Assembly: GCF_905475395.1 (NCBI RefSeq)
Contig: NC_058337.1
Span: forward strand, 102,976,368-103,040,367
DNA: 64,000 nucleotides
Reading direction: 5' to 3'
Origin: Chrysoperla carnea
Lineage: Eukaryota; Arthropoda; Insecta; Neuroptera; Chrysopidae
Shown here piece by piece: positions 12,688 to 24,714 of this stretch. The position numbers and the translations under genes are program-made. Numbering within the stretch: the first letter of the stretch is position 1; each line of letters begins with the position of its first letter. The notes beneath the pieces were generated by a model. That model saw only the letters and a program-made list of their open reading frames with translations, was not told the origin of the DNA and did not search any database.

Positions 12688-15600
12688 GCGGGTGTTTTTT
12701 GGAAAATTGACAATAACTTTTTTCTGCAAAATAAAATTTTTTTTTAAGGTAATTTTTTGGAATAACGAATGCATTTCGAAACTATCTATCATCATTAGGT
12801 CACTGTTTGAAAACTATATAGTGAATTTTAGTTGAATTTTAAAATGGGTATTTATCTTATAGAATAGTCATGTTTGGAAAACGTCATAATTTTCTTTAGC
12901 AAAATAACTTTTTCTTTTAAGCAAATTTTCTCGATAAATGAAAGGCTATTGAAACATTTAAGCACCATTAGATCAGTGTTTGAAAACTATATAGTGAATT
13001 TTAGTTGAATTTTAAAATGGGTATTTATCTTATAGAATAGTCATGTTTGGAAAACGTCATAATTTTCTTTAGCAAAATAACTTTTTCTTTTAAGCAAATT
13101 TTCTTGATAAATGAAAGGCTATTGAAACAATTTCGGTAGAATTGGTCACCGTTTGGCTACTATTTTCAATGATTACCCTATCTAATATAAGTACATTGTT
13201 AAAAAATTAGCGGGTGTTTTTTGGAAAATTGACAATAATTTTTTTCAGCAAAATAAAATTTTTTTTTAAGGTAATTTTTTGGAATAACGAATGCATTTCG
13301 AAACTATCTATCATCATTAGGTCACTGTTTGAAAACTATATAGTGAATTTTAGTTGAATTTTAAAATGGGTATTTATCTTATAGAATAGTCATGTTTGGA
13401 AAACGTCATAATTTTCTTTAGCAAAATAACTTTTTCTTTTAAGCAAATTTTCTCGATAAATGAAAGGCTATTGAAATATTTAAGCACCATTAGATCAGTG
13501 TTTGAAAACTATATAGTGAATTTTAGTTGAATTTTAAAATGGGTATTTATCTTATAGAATAGTCATGTTTGGAAAACGTCATAATTTTCTTTAGCAAAAT
13601 AACTTTTTCTTTTAAGCAAATTTTCTAGATAAATGAAAGGCTATTGAAACATTTAAGCACCATTATATCACTGTTTGAAAACTATATAGTGAATTTTAGT
13701 TGAATTTTAAAATGGGTATTTATCTTATAGAATAGTCATGTTTGGAAAACGTCATAATTTTCTTTAGCAAAATAACTTTTTCTTTTAAGCAAATTTTCTC
13801 GATAAATGAAAGGCTATTGAAATATTTAAGCACCATTAGATCAGTGTTTGAAAACTATATAGTGAATTTTAGTTGAATTTTAAAATGGGTATTTATCTTA
13901 TAGAATAGTCATGTTTGGAAAACGTCATAATTTTCTTTAGCAAAATAACTTTTTCTTTTAAGCAAATTTTCTAGATAAATGAAAGGCTATTGAAACATTT
14001 AAGCACCATTATATCACTGTTTGAAAACTATATAGTGAATTTTAGTTGAATTTTAAAATGGGTATTTATCTTATAGAATAGTCATGTTTGGAAAACGTCA
14101 TAATTTTCTTTAGCAAAATAACTTTTTCTTTTAAGCAAATTTTCTTGATAAATGAAAGGCTATTGAAACAATTTCGGTAGAATTGGTCACCGTTTGGCTA
14201 CTATTTTCAATGATTACCCTATCTAATATAAATACATTGTTAAAAAATTAGCGGGTGTTTTTTGGAAAATTGACAATAATTTTTTTCAGCAAAATAAAAT
14301 TTTTTTTTAAGGTAATTTTTTGGAATAACGAATGCATTTCGAAACTATCTATCATCATTAGGTCACTGTTTGAAAACTATATAGTGAATTTTAGTTGAAT
14401 TTTAAAATGGGTATTTATCTTATAGAATGGTCATGTTTGGAAAACGTCATAATTTTCTTTAGCAAAATAACTTTTTCTTTTAAGCAAATTTTCTTGATAA
14501 ATGAAAGGCTATTGAAACAATTTCGGTAGAATTGGTCACCGTTTGGCTACTATTTTCAATGATTACCCTATCTAATATAAGTACATTGTTAAAAAATTAG
14601 CGGGTGTTTTTTGGAAAATTGACAATAATTTTTTTCAGCAAAATAAAATTTTTTTTTAAGGTAATTTTTTGGAATAACGAATGCATTTCGAAACTATCTA
14701 TCATCATTAGGTCACTGTTTGAAAACTATATAGTGAATTTTAGTTGAATTTTAAAATGGGTATTTATCTTATAGAATAGTCATGTTTGGAAAACGTCGTA
14801 ATTTTCTTTAGCAAAATAACTTTTTCTTTTAAGCAAATTTTCTCGATAAATGAAAGGCTATTGAAACATTTAAGCACCATTAGATCAGTGTTTGAAAACT
14901 ATATAGTGAATTTTAGTTGAATTTTAAAATGGGTATTTATCTTATAGAATAGTCATGTTTGGAAAACGTCATAATTTTCTTTAGCAAAATAACTTTTTCT
15001 TTTAAGCAAATTTTCTCGATAAATGAAAGGCTATTGAAATATTTAAGCACCATTAGATCAGTGTTTGAAAACTATATAGTGAATTTTAGTTGAATTTTAA
15101 AATGGGTATTTATCTTATAGAATAGTCATGTTTGGAAAACGTCATAATTTTCTTTAGCAAAATAACTTTTTCTTTTAAGCAAATTTTCTAGATAAATGAA
15201 AGGCTATTGAAACATTTAAGCACCATTATATCACTGTTTGAAAACTATATAGTGAATTTTAGTTGAATTTTAAAATGGGTATTTATCTTATAGAATAGTC
15301 ATGTTTGGAAAACGTCATAATTTTCTTTAGCAAAATAACTTTTTCTTTTAAGCAAATTTTCTTGATAAATGAAAGGCTATTGAAACAATTTCGGTAGAAT
15401 TGGTCACCGTTTGGCTACTATTTTCAATGATTACCCTATCTAATATAAATACATTGTTAAAAAATTAGCGGGTGTTTTTTGGAAAATTGACAATAATTTT
15501 TTTCAGCAAAATAAAATTTTTTTTTAAGGTAATTTTTTGGAATAACGAATGCATTTCGAAACTATCTATCATCATTAGGTCACTGTTTGAAAACTATATA

Positions 15601-18600
15601 GTGAATTTTAGTTGAATTTTAAAATGGGTATTTATCTTATAGAATAGTCATGTTTGGAAAACGTCATAATTTTCTTTAGCAAAATAACTTTTTCTTTTAA
15701 GCAAATTTTCTCGATAAATGAAAGGCTATTGAAACATTTAAGCACCATTAGATCAGTGTTTGAAAACTATATAGTGAATTTTAGTTGAATTTTAAAATGG
15801 GTATTTATCTTATAGAATAGTCATGTTTGGAAAACGTCATAATTTTCTTTAGCAAAATAACTTTTTCTTTTAAGCAAATTTTCTTGATAAATGAAAGGCT
15901 ATTGAAACAATTTCGGTAGAATTGGTCACCGTTTGGCTACTATTTTCAATGATTACCCTATCTAATATAAGTACATTGTTAAAAAATTAGCGGGTGTTTT
16001 TTGGAAAATTGACAATAATTTTTTTCAGCAAAATAAAATTTTTTTTTAAGGTAATTTTTTGGAATAACGAATGCATTTCGAAACTATCTATCATCATTAG
16101 GTCACTGTTTGAAAACTATATAGTGAATTTTAGTTGAATTTTAAAATGGGTATTTATCTTATAGAATAGTCATGTTTGGAAAACGTCGTAATTTTCTTTA
16201 GCAAAATAACTTTTTCTTTTAAGCAAATTTTCTCGATAAATGAAAGGCTATTGAAACATTTAAGCACCATTAGATCAGTGTTTGAAAACTATATAGTGAA
16301 TTTTAGTTGAATTTTAAAATGGGTATTTATCTTATAGAATAGTCATGTTTGGAAAACGTCATAATTTTCTTTAGCAAAATAACTTTTTCTTTTAAGCAAA
16401 TTTTCTCGATAAATGAAAGGCTATTGAAATATTTAAGCACCATTAGATCAGTGTTTGAAAACTATATAGTGAATTTTAGTTGAATTTTAAAATGGGTATT
16501 TATCTTATAGAATAGTCATGTTTGGAAAACGTCATAATTTTCTTTAGCAAAATAACTTTTTCTTTTAAGCAAATTTTCTAGATAAATGAAAGGCTATTGA
16601 AACATTTAAGCACCATTATATCACTGTTTGAAAACTATATAGTGAATTTTAGTTGAATTTTAAAATGGGTATTTATCTTATAGAATAGTCATGTTTGGAA
16701 AACGTCATAATTTTCTTTAGCAAAATAACTTTTTCTTTTAAGCAAATTTTCTAGATAAATGAAAGGCTATTGAAACATTTAAGCACCATTATATCACTGT
16801 TTGAAAACTATATAGTGAATTTTAGTTGAATTTTAAAATGGGTATTTATCTTATAGAATAGTCATGTTTGGAAAACGTCATAATTTTCTTTAGCAAAATA
16901 ACTTTTTCTTTTAAGCAAATTTTCTTGATAAATGAAAGGCTATTGAAACAATTTCGGTAGAATTGGTCACCGTTTGGCTACTATTTTCAATGATTACCCT
17001 ATCTAATATAAATACATTGTTAAAAAATTAGCGGGTGTTTTTTGGAAAATTGACAATAATTTTTTTCAGCAAAATAAAATTTTTTTTTAAGGTAATTTTT
17101 TGGAATAACGAATGCATTTCGAAACTATCTATCATCATTAGGTCACTGTTTGAAAACTATATAGTGAATTTTAGTTGAATTTTAAAATGGGTATTTATCT
17201 TATAGAATAGTCATGTTTGGAAAACGTCATAATTTTCTTTAGCAAAATAACTTTTTCTTTTAAGCAAATTTTCTCGATAAATGAAAGGCTATTGAAACAT
17301 TTAAGCACCATTAGATCAGTGTTTGAAAACTATATAGTGAATTTTAGTTGAATTTTAAAATGGGTATTTATCTTATAGAATAGTCATGTTTGGAAAACGT
17401 CGTAATTTTCTTTAGCAAAATAACTTTTTCTTTTAAGCAAATTTTCTCGATAAATGAAAGGCTATTGAAACATTTAAGCACCATTAGATCAGTGTTTGAA
17501 AACTATATAGTGAATTTTAGTTGAATTTTAAAATGGGTATTTATCTTATAGAATAGTCATGTTTGGAAAACGTCATAATTTTCTTTAGCAAAATAACTTT
17601 TTCTTTTAAGCAAATTTTCTCGATAAATGAAAGGCTATTGAAACATTTAAGCACCATTAGATCAGTGTTTGAAAACTATATAGTGAATTTTAGTTGAATT
17701 TTAAAATGGGTATTTATCTTATAGAATAGTCATGTTTGGAAAACGTCATAATTTTCTTTAGCAAAATAACTTTTTCTTTTAAGCAAATTTTCTCGATAAA
17801 TGAAAGGCTATTGAAACATTTAAGCACCATTAGATCAGTGTTTGAAAACTATATAGTGAATTTTAGTTGAATTTTAAAATGGGTATTTATCTTATAGAAT
17901 AGTCATGTTTGGAAAACGTCGTAATTTTCTTTAGCAAAATAACTTTTTCTTTTAAGCAAATTTTCTCGATAAATGAAAGGCTATTGAAACATTTAAGCAC
18001 CATTAGATCAGTGTTTGAAAACTATATAGTGAATTTTAGTTGAATTTTAAAATGGGTATTTATCTTATAGAATAGTCATGTTTGGAAAACGTCATAATTT
18101 TCTTTAGCAAAATAACTTTTTCTTTTAAGCAAATTTTCTCGATAAATGAAAGGCTATTGAAACATTTAAGCACCATTAGATCAGTGTTTGAAAACTATAT
18201 AGTGAATTTTAGTTGAATTTTAAAATGGGTATTTATCTTATAGAATAGTCATGTTTGGAAAACGTCATAATTTTCTTTAGCAAAATAACTTTTTCTTTTA
18301 AGCAAATTTTCTCGATAAATGAAAGGCTATTGAAACATTTAAGCACCATTAGATCAGTGTTTGAAAACTATATAGTGAATTTTAGTTGAATTTTAAAATG
18401 GGTATTTATCTTATAGAATAGTCATGTTTGGAAAACGTCATAATTTTCTTTAGCAAAATAACTTTTTCTTTTAAGCAAATTTTCTTGATAAATGAAAGGC
18501 TATTGAAACAATTTCGGTAGAATTGGTCACCGTTTGGCTACTATTTTCAATGATTACCCTATCTAATATAAGTACATTGTTATAAAATTAGCGGGTGTTT

Positions 18601-21095
18601 TTTGGAAAATTGACAATAATTTTTTTCAGCAAAATAAAATTTTTTTTAAAGGTAATTTTTTGGAATAACGAATGCATTTCGAAACTATCTATCATCATTA
18701 GGTCACTGTTTGAAAACTATATAGTGAATTTTAGTTGAATTTTAAAATGGGTATTTATCTTATAGAATAGTCATGTTTGGAAAACGTCATAATTTTCTTT
18801 AGCAAAATAACTTTTTCTTTTAAGCAAATTTTCTCGATAAATGAAAGGCTATTGAAATATTTACGCAACATTAGATCAGTGTTTGAAAACTATATAGTGA
18901 ATTTTAGTTGAATTTTAAAATGGGTATTTATCTTATAGAATAGTCATGTTTGGAAAACGTCATAATTTTCTTTAGCAAAATAACTTTTTCTTTTAAGCAA
19001 ATTTTCTAGATAAATGAAAGGCTATTGAAACATTTAAGCACCATTAGATCAGTGTTTGAAAACTATATAGTGAATTTTAGTTGAATTTTAAAATGGGTAT
19101 TTATCTTATAGAATAGTCATGTTTGGAAAACGTCATAATTTTCTTTAGCAAAATAACTTTTTCTTTTAAGCAAATTTTCTAGATAAATGAAAGGCTATTG
19201 AAACATTTAAGCACCATTATATCACTGTTTGAAAACTATATAGTGAATTTTAGTTGAATTTTAAAATGGGTATTTATCTTATAGAATAGTCATGTTTGGA
19301 AAACGTCATAATTTTCTTTAGCAAAATAACTTTTTCTTTTAAGCAAATTTTCTTGATAAATGAAAGGCTATTGAAACAATTTCGGTAGAATTGGTCACCG
19401 TTTGGCTACTATTTTCAATGATTACCCTATCTAATATAAATACATTGTTAAAAAATTAGCGGGTGTTTTTTGGAAAATTGACAATAATTTTTTTCAGCAA
19501 AATAAAATTTTTTTTTAAGGTAATTTTTTGGAATAACGAATGCATTTCGAAACTATCTATCATCATTAGGTCACTGTTTGAAAACTATATAGTGAATTTT
19601 AGTTGAATTTTAAAATGGGTATTTATCTTATAGAATAGTCATGTTTGGAAAACGTCATAATTTTCTTTAGCAAAATAACTTTTTCTTTTAAGCAAATTTT
19701 CTCGATAAATGAAAGGCTATTGAAACATTTAAGCACCATTAGATCAGTGTTTGAAAACTATATAGTGAATTTTAGTTGAATTTTAAAATGGGTATTTATC
19801 TTATAGAATAGTCATGTTTGGAAAACGTCATAATTTTCTTTAGCAAAATAACTTTTTCTTTTAAGCAAATTTTCTCGATAAATGAAAGGCTATTGAAACA
19901 TTTAAGCACCATTAGATCAGTGTTTGAAAACTATATAGTGAATTTTAGTTGAATTTTAAAATGGGTATTTATCTTATAGAATAGTCATGTTTGGAAAACG
20001 TCATAATTTTCTTTAGCAAAATAACTTTTTCTTTTAAGCAAATTTTCTTGATAAATGAAAGGCTATTGAAACAATTTCGGTAGACTTGGTCACCGTTTGG
20101 CTACTATTTTCAATGATTACCCTATCTAATATAAGTACATTGTTAAAAAATTAGCGGGTGTTTTTTGGAAAATTGACAATAATTTTTTTCAGCAAAATAA
20201 AAATTTTTTTTAAGGTAATTTTTTGGAATAACGAATGCATTTCGAAACTATCTATCATCATTAGGTCACTGTTTGAAAACTATATAGTGAATTTTAGTTG
20301 AATTTTAAAATGGGTATTTATCTTATAGAATGGTCATGTTTGGAAAGCAACATAATTTTCTTTAGCAAAATAACTTTTTCTTTTAAGCAAATTTTCTCGA
20401 TAAATGAAAGGCTATTGAAACATTTAAGCACCATTAGATCACTGTTTGAAAACTATATAGTGAATTTTAGTTGAATTTTAAAATGGGTATTTATCTTATA
20501 GAATAGTCATGTTTTTTGAAAAACGTCATAATTTTCTTTAGCAAAATAAGTTTTTCGTTTAAGAAAATTTTCTCGATAAATGAAAGGCTATTGAAACATT
20601 TAAGCATTATTAGATGACTGTTTGAAAACCATACCATATCTTAAATGAAAGTATAATATGAACATTGTTAAAAAATTAGCGGGTGTTTTTTGGAAAATTG
20701 ACAATAACTTTTTTCAGCAAAATAAAATTTTTTTTTAAGGTAATTTTTTGGAATAACGAATCTATTTCGAAACTATCCATCATCATTAGATAAATGTTTG
20801 AAAATTATTTAGTGAATTTTAGTTGAATTTTAAAATGGGTATTTATCTTATAGAATGTCATCTTTGGTAAAGCATCATAATTTTCTTCAGCAAATTAACT
20901 TTTTCGTTTAAGAAAATTTTCTCGATAAATGAAAGGCTATTGAAACATTTAAGCAAGAATTGATCACTGTTTGAAAACTATTGAGTCAATTTTAGTTGAA
21001 TTTTAAAAATAAATAAAATTTTTCTTAAAGATAATTTTTTGGAGTTACGAATGCATTTCGAAACAATCTGTCTAGATATAGTCATTGTTTGCGAA
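12688..21095 (+). repeat. satellite array, left arm (about 48 monomers)
   Basis: The array is built of two related monomers in head-to-tail order. Monomer A is 173 bp and starts TGTTTGAAAACTATATAGTG. Monomer B is 176 bp and starts CGTTTGGCTACTATTTTCAA. Their second halves align clearly (GGAAAA, AGCAAAATAA, TTTTTAAG, GATAA or AATAACGAA, TTGAAAC or TTCGAAAC, CATTAG.TCA). A copies just before a B carry CTTGATAAA and end in TTTCGGTAGAATTGGTCAC; others carry CTCGATAAA or CTAGATAAA. Starts of GCGGGTG in B fall at 12,688, 13,210, 14,251, 14,600, 15,468, 15,990, 17,031, 18,591, 19,459, 20,154 and 20,679. Monomers after about 20,300 are increasingly degenerate. Confidence 0.95.
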
Positions 21096-22330
21096 TTTTT
21101 GAGGGGTTTTTAGCAAAGATACCTTTTTATTTTTTAAAATTATCAAACGGAAGACCTCCTCAATCCACTTCGAAAAATAAATAATGTATACTATGTATAA
21201 TTAATTTAAAAAAATTTTTCAATTGTCGCGCTAATTTTGAGCGTTACGATAAAATAAGATATAAAAACAAATATCTTGGAGTAATTCAATGGTCTGGTAC
21301 TGTACTTGGTACCTAACATTTTTTTGTAACGTACTCCTACACACGCACTACATATTTATTTATAAGTTTTGTTTCAATGTTCAATAAAATGAGCCAAGAG
21401 CGTTTTCTTGGTGTGAGAACTTCGCCATAAATTAATCTATCAATAAGTTGTTCTTGAAAAAAATCTACAGCATAGTTTTTTAAGTTATGATGTGTAACAT
21501 GATAACTACACAACTAGATCGTATTTTGTTAATAGAAATTGCATTTATATGTTACCTTTGATTCCATTAATCCTTAATTGCACTAAAAATATCAATTTAA
21601 TCACGATTTCGAAATATTAATGCACTTTTACTTACACATCTTTCACTCTTCAATATTTTTTATCTCACACAAATTGAAATTTCAACACTATAGATATTTA
21701 ATTTCTGCACTTTTAAAACTTAGGTATACAAACACATTAGAACAATTAACAAACTGGTAAATTTAAACAACAATATAAGTCAGAGATTTAAACGATTAAA
21801 TTTTATAATTGTTATTTTCAACAACAAAACTTATGTTAACATTTTTTTACATGTATAATTCACCAACTTAAATTTAACATCATAATTCATAATTGGAAAT
21901 ATATTTTTTTAATAAATACACATCAAATATAATTTTATTTATAAATAGTGTTTTTGAAACTATACCCTTCGATATTTTGTATGTGCGCATGTATATGACT
22001 TGTTTTAACAAAGTACATTTGTTTGGTGTGAAATAGTAATAAATATTTTTTTTTAAATATTCAATACCATAGACATGAAAAAATAATTTTTTTTTCTGGA
22101 TTGGAATGGAAGAATTTTATTAAAATCTTTTAATATAAAAATATAAGTCCAAGAAAATTGTCAAATGTTTGTAGTTTCTTGAAATTACAAGATCAGCCAT
22201 TTATAAACGTACAGTCATGTTTTTCACTGTCAATGAAAATTTTCGGAAATTGTATTATCGCCTAAAAAATTATACATATATTTTTCAATATTTATATGCA
22301 ATACAATCGCACTTATGTGTCACTTTTAAT
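21096..22330 (+). repeat. inner non-satellite arm, left
   Basis: This pairs as an inverted copy with 23,474-24,714. The outer part (for example 21,420-21,950 against 23,850-24,380) is nearly identical. Similarity drops toward the centre, and by 22,240-22,322 the match is recognisable but well diverged, with small indels. I see no coding frame. It contains AT-rich sequence and homopolymers only. Confidence 0.8.
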
Positions 22331-22360
22331 AAAAAAATTTTAACAAAAAAAAATCCGACA

Positions 22361-22390
22361 TCAAAAATTTCAAAACAAATTAATATGCAC
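22361..22390 (+). repeat. innermost paired arm, left
   Basis: TTTCAAAACAAATTAATATG within this segment is exactly complementary to the core of 23,025-23,054. This shows the palindrome once continued almost to its centre of symmetry before other sequences inserted between the two halves. Confidence 0.7.
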
Positions 22391-22400
22391 TCTTAAGTAC

Positions 22401-22856
22401 AACAAGTGAAAACAAACAATTGACTGAGTTAATTGTTGAAATACCATGCATAGTCAGTGTTGATTTCTTTATCACATAACACATACAAACATGTGACAAT
22501 ACATAACTGATAATCAAGTATAGTACATATTATAAAATTTCCGCCTAATTGGCGCCCTCACGGATAAACAGTAATGTTTACGAAAAAATGTTTCAGACAA
22601 AAGTTGTTTTTACTCTTAAACTTTTGTTCTATCTCTAACGGTTTACAAGATGGGTCCTACGGACCCAAGACCCAATTGACCGATCGTGTCCACAGACGGA
22701 CGGACGGACGGACAACCGGAAATGGACTAATTAGGTGGTTTTATGAACACCTATGACCAAATTTTTTTCCTAGCATCATTATTTTTAAGCGTTTCAAACT
22801 TGGGGCTAAACTTAATATACTATGCCTATTTCATATATACATGATATAAAAATAAC
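22401..22856 (+). repeat. dispersed repeat with GACGGACGG tract, copy 1
   Basis: This matches 45,697-46,140 in the same orientation, with an internal length difference. Shared landmarks are GTGAAAACAAACAATTGACT, GAGTTAATTGTTGAAATA, ACATAACTGAT, ATGTTT..GACAAAAGTTG, a (GACG)n-like tract and GGAAATGGACTAATTAG followed by TTTTATGAACACCTA. The 60-codon frame at 22,574-22,756 is part of the repeat and not a gene. It occupies the loop of the giant palindrome and has no counterpart in the opposite arm, so it is probably a later insertion. The class is unknown; it resembles a non-autonomous interspersed repeat. Confidence 0.7.
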
Positions 22857-23019
22857 GATTATGTAATGTAGTTACAATTATTGTTTTTTGAGAGTCGGTG
22901 CATGTCAAGGAAACAACTGTCACAGAACAACAAAATAGTTTGCTACATTAACTTGGCTGACACCGGCTCCAAAAATAACATAATTGTAACTACATTATGT
23001 TACCGTTTTCTATTTTTAG
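22849..23019. mobile_element. MITE-like foldback in the loop of the giant element
   Basis: Arms of about 50 bp (22,849-22,900 and 22,960-23,019) are inverted copies sharing ATGTAGTTACAATTAT and GAG.CGGTG, with a few mismatches and one short indel. They surround a 60-bp loop without coding potential. It abuts the dispersed repeat and lies between the innermost paired arms, so it was nested there after the palindrome formed. Confidence 0.65.
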
Positions 23020-23024
23020 TTTTA

Positions 23025-23054
23025 GTGCATATTAATTTGTTTTGAAATTTTGTG
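23025..23054 (-). repeat. innermost paired arm, right
   Basis: This is the inverted counterpart of 22,361-22,390 (GTGCATATTAATTTGTTTTG). On its outer side the right half carries about 420 bp (23,055-23,473) not found in the left half. Confidence 0.7.
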
Positions 23055-23473
23055 AGTTTTGTTAATCTGAAGTACCACCACGAATTGATTTGTCATTTAC
23101 AAAGAGTCATCGAAATCCGTTGGAGTGACATTGAGTAATTAGTGCATTGATGTCGCACATACTTAATACAAATTTAACACTTCTATGATTTTCTCATGCA
23201 TTCCATTACCGGAATTGGGCCAACTTGAAATGGGAAGAGAAGCACCAGCTTTTAAAAAGAAAAAGTTCAAACATAAAAAAAATAATACAGTCGAATTGAG
23301 CACATCCTCCTTTTTTGTTTGACGTCGGCTAAAAATCAGGGTCTACCGGATTGTTGGAATGTTCGGAGGACAGAATTGTATAGAATTACGCATAATAGTT
23401 ATCGTGAGTGAAACGAAAATAATCTTTTTGGATAAAGAAAATCATCACTGGTCGTTCCTGTGATTTTTAATAG
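23055..23473. other. unpaired segment unique to the right half of the giant element
   Basis: Only about 30 bp lie between the corresponding left-half landmarks, so this is either an insertion in the right half or a deletion from the left half. It is somewhat less AT-rich than its surroundings. A short frame around 23,205-23,320 reads as a lysine-rich peptide and then stops. I do not recognise it. It could be a remnant of the original internal sequence of the element. Confidence 0.45.
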
Positions 23474-24714
23474 TGTCAGATTAGTAATATTGTATTGTAT
23501 AGGAATATTGAAAATATAAGTACCTACAAATTTTCAGGTGTTGTAATAAAACAGATTCCGAAAATTTTTATTGAGAGTGAAAAACATGACTGTACGTTGA
23601 GAAATGGCCGATCTTGTAATTTCAAGAAACTACAAACATTTGATAATTTTCCTGGACTTTATTTTAAAAGATTTTAATAAAATTCTTCTATTACAATCCA
23701 GAAAAAAAAATTATCTTTTCATGTCTATGGTATTGTATATTTAAAAAAAAATATTTATTTCTATTTCACACCAAAAAAGTGTACTTTGGTTAAGAAAGTC
23801 ATATACATGCGCACTTTTATCATACAAAATATCGAAGGGTATATTTTCAAAAACACTATTTATAAATAAAATTATATTTGATGTGTATTTATTAAAAAAA
23901 TATATTTCCAATTATGAATTATGATGTTAAATTTAAGTTGGTGAATTATACATGTAAAAAAATGTTAACATAAGTTTTGTTGTTGAAAATAACAATTATA
24001 AAATTTAATCGTTTAAATCTCTGACTTATATTGTTGTTTAAATTTACCAGTTTGTTAATTGTTCTAATGTGTTTGTATACCTAAGTTTTAAAAGTGCAGA
24101 AATTAAATATCTATAGTGTTGAAATTTCAATTTGTGTGAGATAAAAAATATTGAAGAGTGAAAGATGTGTAAGTAAAAGTGCATTAATATTTCGAAATCG
24201 TGATTAAATTGATATTTTTAGTGCAATTAAGGATTAATGGAATCAAAGGTAACATATAAATGCAATTTCTATTAACAAAACACGATCTAGTTGTGTAGTT
24301 ATCATGTTACACATCATAACTTGAAAAACTATGCTGCAGATTTTTTTTCAAGAACAACTTATTGATAGATTAATTTATGGCGAAGTTTAATCTATACCAA
24401 GAAAAAGCTCTTGGCCCATTTTATTGAACATATTATTAAAACTTATAAATATGTAGTGCGTGTGTATGAGTACATTACAAAAAAAATTTTTTGTACCAAG
24501 TACAGTACGAGACCATTAAATTACTCCAAGCATATTTGTTTTTATTTCTTATTTTATCGTAACGTGCAAAATTAGCGCGACAATTGAACAATTTTTTTAA
24601 ATTAATTATACAAAGTATACATATTTTATTTTTCGAAGTGGCTTGAGGAAGTCTCCGTTTGATAATTTTACAAAATAAAAAGATAACTTTGCTTAAAAAC
24701 CCCTCAAAAGTTAG
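23474..24714 (-). repeat. inner non-satellite arm, right
   Basis: This is the inverted counterpart of 21,096-22,330. The two frames called here (23,495-23,677 and 24,475-24,717) lie in repeat DNA and have no family resemblance. Small differences from the left arm include short insertions near 24,385 and several substitutions. The two inner arms have evidently not been kept as identical as the outer ends. Confidence 0.8.

Noticed and set aside
12427..12835. Three overlapping open frames of 63-98 codons in the left outer terminal repeat, mirrored at 34,959-35,367.
   Set aside because: Their duplication reflects identical DNA in an inverted repeat. They overlap on opposite strands, are rich in F/K/I/N from A/T runs, and show no domain.
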